Assembly: GCF_002093745.1 (NCBI RefSeq)
Contig: NZ_MTSB01000007.1
Span: 124,001 to 188,000 of the forward strand
Length of the DNA: 64,000 bases
Direction: 5' to 3'
Source: Pseudomonas graminis
Lineage (GTDB): Bacteria > Pseudomonadota > Gammaproteobacteria > Pseudomonadales > Pseudomonadaceae
This document shows, in pieces, positions 47,294 to 55,057 of this stretch. Position 1 is the first letter of the stretch; every line of letters begins with the position of its first letter. Made by a program: the position numbers and the translations under genes. The notes below the pieces were generated by a model that was not told the DNA's origin, ran no database searches, and saw only the letters and a list, made by a program, of their open reading frames with translations.

Positions 47294-48205
47294 ATGAACG
47301 AGTCGGTGCGTTTTGAAGATAAAGTCGTGATCGTGACGGGCGCCGGTGGAGGGCTCGGACGAGCTCATGCACTGCTGTTTGCGAAGCACGGCGCGCGGGT
47401 GGTGGTCAATGATCTGGGCGGCTCGGCCAGCGGCGAGGGGGCCAGTGCTTCTGCTGCCGACCGCGTTGTGGCCGAGATCCGCGAAGCCGGTGGCAATGCC
47501 GTTGCCAATCACGATTCGGTGACCGAGGGCGGGCGGATCGTGCAGCACGCGATGGACGCCTTCGGTCGTGTCGATGTCGTGGTCAATAATGCCGGCATCC
47601 TGCGCGACAGGACCTTCGCCAAAATGGAGGATGACGACTGGGATCTTGTCTACCGTGTCCACGTGGAAGGCGCCTATAAAGTGACCCACGCCGCCTGGCC
47701 GTACATGCGCGAGCAGAACTACGGGCGTGTGATCTTCACGTCATCGACATCCGGCATCTACGGCAATTTTGGACAGTCCAATTACGCAACGGCCAAACTC
47801 GGGCTTTATGGGTTGACCCGCACGCTGGCACTGGAAGGGCGCAAGAACCGGATTTTCGTCAACGCCATCGCGCCGACAGGTGGCACGCGCATGACCGAGG
47901 GGCTGATCCCGGCCAATGTATTCGAGTTGCTCAAGCCCGAGTGTGTCAGCCCGCTGGTGGTGTACCTGGGAAGCGAGCAGTGCCAGGACAGCGGCGAGCT
48001 GTTTGAAGTGGGTGGCGGATGGATCGGCAAGGTTCGCTGGGAGCGCAGTGCGGGCGCAAACTTTGACCCGCAGGCCGGCTTCACCCCTGAAGATGTCGCT
48101 GCGCAATGGCAGACCATCAGTGATTTTGAAGGGGCTGTGCATCCTGCTGACAATATCGAGGCCTTGAAGGAGATGATGGCCAACCTGCAGAAGTTCGTCA
48201 GGTAA
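47294..48205 (+). CDS. Short-chain dehydrogenase (MFE-2/HSD17B4-like)
   Basis: A 303-residue SDR enzyme. FEDKVVIVTGAGGGLGRAHALLFAKHGARVVVNDLGG is the NAD motif; NNAGILRD and YATAKLGLYGLT carry the NNAG and YxxxK motifs. It resembles the hydroxyacyl-CoA dehydrogenase part of peroxisomal multifunctional enzyme 2, including the C-terminal extension with VGGGWIGKVRWERSAG, so a 3-hydroxyacyl-CoA substrate is likely. GGAG lies six bases before the ATG at 47294. Confidence 0.88.
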   Translation: MNESVRFEDKVVIVTGAGGGLGRAHALLFAKHGARVVVNDLGGSASGEGASASAADRVVAEIREAGGNAVANHDSVTEGGRIVQHAMDAFGRVDVVVNNAGILRDRTFAKMEDDDWDLVYRVHVEGAYKVTHAAWPYMREQNYGRVIFTSSTSGIYGNFGQSNYATAKLGLYGLTRTLALEGRKNRIFVNAIAPTGGTRMTEGLIPANVFELLKPECVSPLVVYLGSEQCQDSGELFEVGGGWIGKVRWERSAGANFDPQAGFTPEDVAAQWQTISDFEGAVHPADNIEALKEMMANLQKFVR

Positions 48206-48424
48206 CATCGTTTGCTGCAGTCAACGGGTTGGGCAGCCAGTACCTGTCCGGCCCGAAGCCTGTCGGAAGAATCGGTGTTTATAAATATATATAGGACGCT
48301 TTACTGTTTTATGTAAGAAGTGTCTGATGGCTATGTAGTGCAAGTATTGATTTTCACGATGCCGTTAATTCATTCATTTCAGCTCCGATATGAAGTTTGA
48401 ACCCATTCATATCTGGAGTATCAC

Positions 48425-48982
48425 ATGGCAAGATCAATTTGGGGCGACTTTCCACCATTAACCTTCGCGGAGCCGCCTCCAAGAATCAGCATAAAAAAAG
48501 CCGCAGCACAGGTGGGGCATGTGCTGCAAGAGGTGGGCGAGAACGCGCTCGCGCTCAACGCTCTGGCGATGGAGAAACGCAAGATGAAGCCGCTGTTCAA
48601 GGGCTTCAACCCCGCGCAGATAACCCCGAAAGACCTGAACAGGGCAGGCATGATCCTGTACAAGTTTGGCATGATCGACAACCATACCGCTGAACTCATG
48701 AGCCGAACAGGCGATGAGTTCGACAAGAAAGGCAATCTGGTCGACCCCAGTAAAGAAATCAATGCGCTGGAGTTCTTTGCCAAGCGGATCATCGACATGA
48801 AAGAGAAGGCACTGAGCGGAGATCCTTACGCCAAGATATTATTGCCTGACTACATCAAGACCATTCATATCATGCAAAATCTTCAGACCTTCGCAGAGTC
48901 GGGGGACAGTTACGACATGCGCAAGATCAAAGACATGGAAAGAAAAGGGCTGGTGAAAAGAACGCCTGATGCCAAGGCGTGA
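48425..48982 (+). CDS. Protein of unknown function in an AT-rich setting
   Basis: A 185-residue soluble, mostly helical protein (PPRISIKKAAAQVGHVLQEVGENALALNALAMEKRKMKPLFKGFNPAQITPKDLNRAGMILYKFGMIDNHTAELMSRTGDEF...). No signal or membrane segment is visible and no family is recognised. GGAG precedes the ATG. The region 48270-48400 upstream is unusually AT-rich (TATAAATATATATAGG), and a conserved-looking promoter cannot be defined. The protein has a low-hydrophobicity N-terminus that could fit secretion, but this is speculation. Confidence 0.65.
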   Translation: MARSIWGDFPPLTFAEPPPRISIKKAAAQVGHVLQEVGENALALNALAMEKRKMKPLFKGFNPAQITPKDLNRAGMILYKFGMIDNHTAELMSRTGDEFDKKGNLVDPSKEINALEFFAKRIIDMKEKALSGDPYAKILLPDYIKTIHIMQNLQTFAESGDSYDMRKIKDMERKGLVKRTPDAKA

Positions 48983-49010
48983 GTCAATAATCAACTACAG
49001 GCGGCGATAA

Positions 49011-49040
49011 AAAAGGCCGCTGCGCAGACAGGCAGCGGCC
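49011..49040 (-). terminator. Rho-independent terminator for the SirB1-like gene
   Basis: GGCCGCTGC (49015-49023) pairs with GCAGCGGCC (49032-49040). On the - strand a run of T follows the stem (A-run at 49009-49014), so it ends transcription of 49169-49972. On + the T-run is absent. Confidence 0.75.
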
Positions 49041-49168
49041 AAACAAAACGCAGGATCAAGGGAGCTTGCAAATCCACGTCTATTTCAGCGCGCGCAGGTT
49101 AAACGTCGGCACGGTTCTGAAACATCCCTGTACGGGATAGGGAGCGTTACAGTGCAGGTAACAATCCT

Positions 49169-49972
49169 CTAGTGGACGCTGCGGCTCGTCGGCAGGTGAC
49201 TCAGGCGTTCCGTGAGTCTGAGGCGCTGGATCGGGTCGTCGCTGAGCAGCAGGGCGTGTTCCAGATCAAAACGCTCGGCATGCGGGCATTCGAGAAGCTG
49301 ATACAGCGTGGCGCGGGCCAGGTGATCGCTGCTGGTGGCCTGGCCCAGTTCGACGATTCTGTCAGCGTCCTTGAGCGCGGCGATAGGGTTGTCGTTGATC
49401 TGATGCAAGTGCCGCAGATTGCGCGACAGCCGTTGCAGCATGCTGGTCGGTGTGGCACGGACCATGTGCTCGGCGCGCAGTTGCAGGGTCGGGCCGAATT
49501 GCCGGATCAGCAATTCGCGACAGTCTCTGGGGTAAAGCCTGCGCCCGCCACACGGATCAAGCAGGTGATCGGCACCGGGTACGCGTAGCAGGAAGTGGCC
49601 TGGAAAGTTGACGCCCTCCAGCGGGACCTCAAGCCTTCGCGCGATCTCCAGTGCGATCAGTGCGAGCCCCAGGGGTTGGCCTCGTTTGCGCAGCACGATT
49701 GAATGCAGCAACGCGGATTCGGGCTTTGGCGGGTTCCAGTCATCCTGCTGAAAACCCAGTGCAGCCAGTTGTCGCAACAGCGGTTGCGCGAGCTCGGATG
49801 GCGGCAGGACCGGCAGTGCGGCAGCGGCCTGGCGCTGCAACTGATCCACCTCGCTCATCACCTCCTGCCGCGCAAACTGCGTGTCATGCTCGGCGCTAAC
49901 CCACAGCGCGGCTTCAAACACCGCAGGCGGCGTATGTTGCAGACAAGCCAGGCAATGCTGACGTGGAGTCAT
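49169..49972 (-). CDS. SirB1-family protein (transglutaminase-like/TPR)
   Basis: A 267-residue protein. ALLHSIVLRKRGQPLGLALIALEIARRLEVPLEGVNFPGHFLLRV is the SirB1/transglutaminase-like core, followed by a TPR-like C-terminal part (DNPIAALKDADRIVELGQAT...). It resembles family members near prmC in other bacteria, but none is here. Residues expected for transglutaminase activity (Cys, His) are incomplete, so activity is doubtful. The start at 49972 has GGAG six bases upstream. Confidence 0.82.
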   Translation of the reverse strand: MTPRQHCLACLQHTPPAVFEAALWVSAEHDTQFARQEVMSEVDQLQRQAAAALPVLPPSELAQPLLRQLAALGFQQDDWNPPKPESALLHSIVLRKRGQPLGLALIALEIARRLEVPLEGVNFPGHFLLRVPGADHLLDPCGGRRLYPRDCRELLIRQFGPTLQLRAEHMVRATPTSMLQRLSRNLRHLHQINDNPIAALKDADRIVELGQATSSDHLARATLYQLLECPHAERFDLEHALLLSDDPIQRLRLTERLSHLPTSRSVH

Positions 49973-50059
49973 CGACCACTCCGTGAACCGACGTTCAGGC
50001 GTTGAGTACAAAGACTCTTTTTAGCCCCGCACGGAGGTTTCGTCCAGCGCCACATGTAT

Positions 50060-50932
50060 CTACTTGTTGAGTGCTTCCACCAGCTCGGGCGTCACGTAAT
50101 GCGGGCCGTCGAACAGGTACAGGGGGTAGCCGTCATAGGCGTCGATCTGCGGTCGCAATTCGTCGGCAGTGGCCGAGCGGAAACCGCCACCCACTTGAGG
50201 GCGAAACGCTTCCACGATGATCCTCACGCGGTTCTTGCCCAGCCGTTTGCGCAAGGCATCAGCGTACGTGCGGGCGACGGGGGCGGTGCGGGCATAAACG
50301 CCGACACCGTCCTGAAAGAACACCCCGATGTCATCCGGCAGCCAGGTTTTCAGCCAGTCTGCGGTGGCAGCCGGGCCGATATTCGCGCCGTCGTAAACGC
50401 TGATCCACAGCGGCCGTGGCAGCCTGGCCAGCAGGGCAGGCAATTCCTTGGCGCGGCTCCAGCTCGGGTCGACTTCAGCCGGGAAATACCAGCCTGTGAC
50501 ATTGAGCGGAGTTTTGGCCTTGGCCATCTGCGCGGAAAGCACGGCCAGTTGTTCGATGTTGTCGCGCGAGCGGTTTTCGCTGAAGTACCCGGCCAGCCCG
50601 AGAATCACTTCCTGCGCCCAGGGTTGCTTGCCGATGCGCGTCCAGTCCGGCAGCACCGGCACGTTCTGCAACGGGGTGCCCGGTATGAACGACTGGTCAT
50701 CGACCGCCGTCCACTGCACGAGCAATTGCCGTGCGCCGAGTTTGTCCCAGTTGCCGCTGATACCGACCGTTGCATTATCCGGTTGCCAGACAATGCCGAC
50801 GATTCCCGGCCCTTTGGGCTGTATCAATAGATACAGTTCGCTGGAAGCGAAGGTCAGCGCGGCGACCAGCATGGCCGCCAGCGAAGTCTTGACCAGCGTT
50901 GTCTGTCGTAGCAGTGCGGCCAAAGCCTTCAA
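50060..50932 (-). CDS. YbcH-like glycan-associated protein
   Basis: A 290-residue protein with an N-terminal membrane anchor or signal (TSLAAMLVAALTFASSELYLLIQ). The periplasmic part (PGIVGIVWQPDNATVGISGNWDKLGARQLLVQWTAVDDQSF... PLNVTGWYFPAEVDPSW...) looks like a TIM-barrel DUF4434-type glycan hydrolase. Its length and place after nfrA-nfrB match E. coli YbcH (about 296 residues), from recall. It may trim or release the exopolysaccharide; no activity is shown. Last gene of the operon. Confidence 0.65.
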   Translation of the reverse strand: MKALAALLRQTTLVKTSLAAMLVAALTFASSELYLLIQPKGPGIVGIVWQPDNATVGISGNWDKLGARQLLVQWTAVDDQSFIPGTPLQNVPVLPDWTRIGKQPWAQEVILGLAGYFSENRSRDNIEQLAVLSAQMAKAKTPLNVTGWYFPAEVDPSWSRAKELPALLARLPRPLWISVYDGANIGPAATADWLKTWLPDDIGVFFQDGVGVYARTAPVARTYADALRKRLGKNRVRIIVEAFRPQVGGGFRSATADELRPQIDAYDGYPLYLFDGPHYVTPELVEALNK

Positions 50933-50963
50933 ACATTACTCCCAGGTGGGTGATTCGCGACGG

Positions 50964-52928
50964 TTACCACGAGAAGGTCATGCGTGCGAATACGCCTTCT
51001 GCGCGGTCATCGCCAAATACCTTCTCGCGATATTGCAACGAGAGGTCGACATACGACTGAGGTGCCTTGTACTTATCCTCGCGGAACCAGTAGCGCATAC
51101 CTGTACCAACGCCCAGACCGCCTGCGTTGCCGGAAGACGTGCTGCTGCGACCGAGGCTATCGACCTCGCTGCGCATTTTCGAATCGTAGTCCACGGCGGC
51201 GACGACATGCGGAAACACCACCAGTCGCGGGCTGATGCTGTCAAGGCGGAAGCTGCGACCGACCTGCCATTCGCTGTTGAAGTAGTTGCGCTTGTCCTGG
51301 AGGTAACGCCCGCCCTCGGCATACAACTGCGAGGTCCACCAGCTTGGCACGTCGACCCGCAGGTCGGTGCCGATGCTGGAACCATAACCCAGACGCACCA
51401 GCCAGTCGCCGTCGGCATTGGAATTGCCCAGAGGGAACGTGCGTTCGAAGGCCCCGATGATGTTGACTTCGCTGAACGGCTTGGCGCGAATGCCGAGCGC
51501 GCCTTGCAGCGCGTCCGCTCCTGTGTCGGACTCACCGTCCTTGCTCCACAGGGTGTCAGTAACCCGCCCGTACAGTTCGACGAAGCGCGCGTTGCGGTAA
51601 CCGAACGGGCGCCAGAACACTTCGGTGCTGTTTTGCACACTGTCAGTGGTGCCGCCGGGTGCTCCGCTCAGGCCGTTGCTGGTGCTGGCACCGCGATAAG
51701 TCGTGGTGTTGGTCAGGCCCCAGACGCGGGACAGATCGGAGACAGCGCGTCGGGTCTCGAACACTTGTTGAGCAGGCATTTGCAAGTCGCCGGCCTGCTG
51801 ATAGTCGAGCACCCGCTTGAAGTAGGCGATGGCCTGGGCATCTTCCGATGTACGCATGGCGCTGTAGGCAGCGTCCTGGACTTCGCGGGGTTTCAGGCCG
51901 TTTTGGCGATCAACGCGTTTGAAGGTGTCCAGCGCGCCTTGATCATCGCCTGCCTGGCTGAGGAAGTAGGCGATCTGCACCTCATCGCCCGGTTGCAGCT
52001 CCCCGGCATCGCGGGCTTGCTGCAGACGCTGCAGTGCTTCTTTCGGCTGACCCATCGCGGCGTACAGTGACGCTTGCTCGCGCAGCGGCAGGTTGCCGAC
52101 GGCCAGTGCCTGGGCGAAGTCCTGACGCGCGCCGTTCTGATCGCCGAGGCGTTGACGCAATTGCCCGCGCTGGGCGAGCAGGGTGGCATCGTTGCCGTTG
52201 AGTGCCAGGGCTTCGGTGGCTGCGGAACGCGCCTCTTCATATTGCCCTTGCGCCATCAGCGCACTGACCAGCAGTTTCCGGTAAGCCATTTGTTTCGGGA
52301 AGCTGCGGACCGCCTCACGTGCTTCGCTGACAGCGGTGTCGTTGTCGCCGCGCGCCAACGCCTTGTAGCCTCTGGCCGCCTTGTCGACCGCGACCTGCTC
52401 CTGAATGGCTTGCAGTCGCCGGGTCAACACCGGTTGCGGACCAAGGGCCTGTTCTGTCTCTTTGATGGCCGCCTGCGCCTCGTCCAGACGCTGCTGACGT
52501 TGCAGGGCCTCGATCAGCATCATGCGGTAATCCAGGTTTTTCGGCGCTTGCGCAATGGCGTTGCGAGCATGCCTGGCCGAGCCATCGTAGTCATGGCTGG
52601 CGTAAGCACGCAGCGCCTGATTGCCTTCCAGGTAACCGGGTTTCGGGCGTGTCTTGAAGGCGCGTTGCGGGTGGTCGCGACGGTATTTGTCGCGTTCGGC
52701 CAGCGCTATCAGGTCGCGCAACTGGGCAGCATCGGCCCGTTGACGCAACGCTTCGTTCGCCTTGGCGATAGCAAGGTCGTAGTCCTTGCGGTTGTAGGCC
52801 ATGTAGGCTTCGTTGGCGATGGCATACGCAGGGCCGGTCAACGGCAACGGCAGGGTTTCTGCCTGGCTGAACGGTGAGGAAAGACTCAGACCGGTCACCA
52901 GCAGCGACAGGATGAAGGGGCGCTTCAT
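50964..52928 (-). CDS. nfrA: NfrA-like outer-membrane export channel with TPRs
   Basis: A 654-residue exported protein with signal ILSLLVTGLSLSSPFSQAE. Residues about 35-370 are tetratricopeptide repeats (YMAYNRKDYDLAIAKANEALRQ; GYKALARGDNDTAVSEAREAVRSFP; LMAQGQYEEARSAATEALALN). The C-terminal 240 residues form an outer-membrane barrel ending EGVFARMTFSW, matching the NfrA C-terminal domain. NfrA is the phage N4 adsorption protein in E. coli (about 990 residues), so this is a shorter relative. It overlaps nfrB by four bases and probably exports the polymer. Confidence 0.85.
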   Translation of the reverse strand: MKRPFILSLLVTGLSLSSPFSQAETLPLPLTGPAYAIANEAYMAYNRKDYDLAIAKANEALRQRADAAQLRDLIALAERDKYRRDHPQRAFKTRPKPGYLEGNQALRAYASHDYDGSARHARNAIAQAPKNLDYRMMLIEALQRQQRLDEAQAAIKETEQALGPQPVLTRRLQAIQEQVAVDKAARGYKALARGDNDTAVSEAREAVRSFPKQMAYRKLLVSALMAQGQYEEARSAATEALALNGNDATLLAQRGQLRQRLGDQNGARQDFAQALAVGNLPLREQASLYAAMGQPKEALQRLQQARDAGELQPGDEVQIAYFLSQAGDDQGALDTFKRVDRQNGLKPREVQDAAYSAMRTSEDAQAIAYFKRVLDYQQAGDLQMPAQQVFETRRAVSDLSRVWGLTNTTTYRGASTSNGLSGAPGGTTDSVQNSTEVFWRPFGYRNARFVELYGRVTDTLWSKDGESDTGADALQGALGIRAKPFSEVNIIGAFERTFPLGNSNADGDWLVRLGYGSSIGTDLRVDVPSWWTSQLYAEGGRYLQDKRNYFNSEWQVGRSFRLDSISPRLVVFPHVVAAVDYDSKMRSEVDSLGRSSTSSGNAGGLGVGTGMRYWFREDKYKAPQSYVDLSLQYREKVFGDDRAEGVFARMTFSW

Positions 52929-55045
52929 AGTGGCTGCTCCGTTTGATCTGCTGATCGGTAATGGTTGTGCTGACGCGCCACAGCCTCTTCGATGGTCTCT
53001 CGTGGCAGCACGCCGATATCGACCAGGTAGTCGCCGATCCGGCCATGCACTTGCGGGCGATAACCCAGCATGGCCTTGCGGAACACTTCGCGGTCCAGCA
53101 AACCCTGTTCGACCAGCAGATCGCCCAGCAAGGGAGCCGCAGCCGGTAATGGCTGGCCGCCGACGGCTTGCAGTTGACGCAACTGCGCAACGATCTCGCT
53201 TTCACGCGCAACCAGTTGCACCGGCTCTGCGCCGAGCTGGTCGGTAATCTGCTTCAAACCTTCTTCCGGAAGCGGGCTGGCCACTGCGATTTCCGTGCGC
53301 CCCTGAACATTGATGGTCAGCGGCACCACGCGCCAGCGCAGGCAGAATTCGTCGGCCAGCACGCTGCTGTCGGCACGTTTGCTGGCGATGTCGAACACGC
53401 GCGGCAGGTCATTCTGGAAAGCGATGGCTTCAGCGAGGGTTTCATCGTCGAGCCAGCCGTGACTGAGCAGAATGCGGCCCAATGGCACTTGGCGAGTCTG
53501 TTGTTCGGCCAGCGCGGTCTGGAGTTTTTCGTCGTTGATGGCCTGCCAGGACAACAGCACGCTGCCCAGACGGCGCGGTGCGGCGGCGACCAGATCCGTG
53601 GACGGGAAGTCGTGCATGGTCTTGTCCCAGACCAGTTTGCGATTGAGCAGTTTGCCTACCAGAAACATCCGCCAGGCCCGTGCCGCAGCCATGAAGTTGA
53701 CGAAGTTGCCGACCACCATGCGCGGTATAGACAGCAAGCCATGCTGCCAGCCATACAAAACGGTCGTGAAGTAGCAACGATGGGCAATCCGCCATAGCAA
53801 TGCGATGCCGTTGGCCACCAGCAGGTACTGAATCAGCCCGGTGGTTTCAAAGGGTGTGGGGAAGCTGGTGTTCCATACGCCGCTGGAGCGCAGGACGATC
53901 AACGCCAGTAACTGGATGAGAATCAGGTAAGCGATGATGCTGACAAACGAAGTCACCACGCCCTTGCGGTCGCGAAACAGCAGGTAGCGGTTTGCCAGCG
54001 AGCCGGTCCAGCCCATCTGCTCCCAGCCTTGCAGGCCGATGCCGAGGGTCCAGCGGGCTTTCTGGCGAAACGCGGTGCGGAACGTGTCCGGGAAGAACTC
54101 GCGCACACACAGCGGCATTTCCAGTGTGGATTCATACTGCTTGCGGAACCAGGATTTGCGCAGCACACGGAATTGCACCGGAAAACGCACAAAAATCGCC
54201 TGCATGCCGTACTTCGCCAGGCGTGCGCCGACGTCGTAGTCCTCGGTCAGGCTTTCAGTGTTGAACGGCTGGTTCTGGTTTTCATCGGCCAGCACCATCA
54301 AGGCTCGCCGAGAGAAGCAGGTGCCGACACCGGCCGACGGCACGGTGTCGGTCATGCTTTCGCGAACCACCAGGTCTTTGCCGTGCCATTCGGCAAACTC
54401 GTCCATGTAAGTCCCGGCCACCCACTCGTACCAGTTGCGTTCAAGCGAGACGACCGGAAGCTGGATCATGTCCTTGCGCGGCAACAGGTAATTGAACAGG
54501 CGCAACTCAAGGGGATGCAGCACGTCTTCGCTGTCATGCAGGATGGTCCCGGCGAACTGCACGGCATGCGTCTTTTCGTACAGGAAAATCGCCTGGATCA
54601 CCCAGTTCAGGCAGTCAGCCTTGCAGGTCGGACCGGCATGCGGCACTTCCACGCGATGCAACTGCTTGTAGCGACGGCGCATGCGCTCCACTTCATCGAT
54701 GGTGCGCTGATCGTTGATGTAGGTGCCGACGAAAACCACGTAGTTCTGGTAGTCGAGCGTTGACACCATGTTCTCGATCATCGGCGCGATGACGTCGTAT
54801 TCGAGCCACGCCGGGACCATGATCGCCAGCGGCTGTTCGTCGCGGGCGATCAGTTGCTCGGCGGTCAGTGGCCGGTAGCGGCGTTCGGCGGTGAACTTGC
54901 GGTACAGCCGCCTGACCCAGTACCAGATGTCGATGATCAGGTCGTCAATACTCGAGACGAGAATGATCAGCCCGACGATGATCGTCGCGACTTCCAGCGC
55001 GCTGTAGTAATGGGCCAGCCAGTAAGGCCAATAAAGCGACGTCAT
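52925..55045 (-). CDS. nfrB: NfrB-like membrane glycosyltransferase with MshEN domains
   Basis: A 706-residue inner-membrane GT2 synthase. Membrane segments at residues about 17-40, 365-390, 405-420 and 438-455. The GT2 core has HDSED (170-174), SLTED (265-269) and RQKARW (327-332). The C-terminal region carries two MshEN-type c-di-GMP-binding pairs: 492-515 with 521-544 (five residues between, as the motif requires), and a looser 639-660 with 669-692. E. coli NfrB is thought to polymerise ManNAc from UDP-ManNAc under c-di-GMP control. The same is expected here. Confidence 0.88.
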   Translation of the reverse strand: MTSLYWPYWLAHYYSALEVATIIVGLIILVSSIDDLIIDIWYWVRRLYRKFTAERRYRPLTAEQLIARDEQPLAIMVPAWLEYDVIAPMIENMVSTLDYQNYVVFVGTYINDQRTIDEVERMRRRYKQLHRVEVPHAGPTCKADCLNWVIQAIFLYEKTHAVQFAGTILHDSEDVLHPLELRLFNYLLPRKDMIQLPVVSLERNWYEWVAGTYMDEFAEWHGKDLVVRESMTDTVPSAGVGTCFSRRALMVLADENQNQPFNTESLTEDYDVGARLAKYGMQAIFVRFPVQFRVLRKSWFRKQYESTLEMPLCVREFFPDTFRTAFRQKARWTLGIGLQGWEQMGWTGSLANRYLLFRDRKGVVTSFVSIIAYLILIQLLALIVLRSSGVWNTSFPTPFETTGLIQYLLVANGIALLWRIAHRCYFTTVLYGWQHGLLSIPRMVVGNFVNFMAAARAWRMFLVGKLLNRKLVWDKTMHDFPSTDLVAAAPRRLGSVLLSWQAINDEKLQTALAEQQTRQVPLGRILLSHGWLDDETLAEAIAFQNDLPRVFDIASKRADSSVLADEFCLRWRVVPLTINVQGRTEIAVASPLPEEGLKQITDQLGAEPVQLVARESEIVAQLRQLQAVGGQPLPAAAPLLGDLLVEQGLLDREVFRKAMLGYRPQVHGRIGDYLVDIGVLPRETIEEAVARQHNHYRSADQTEQPL

Positions 55046-55057
55046 TGCGGCGATCCG

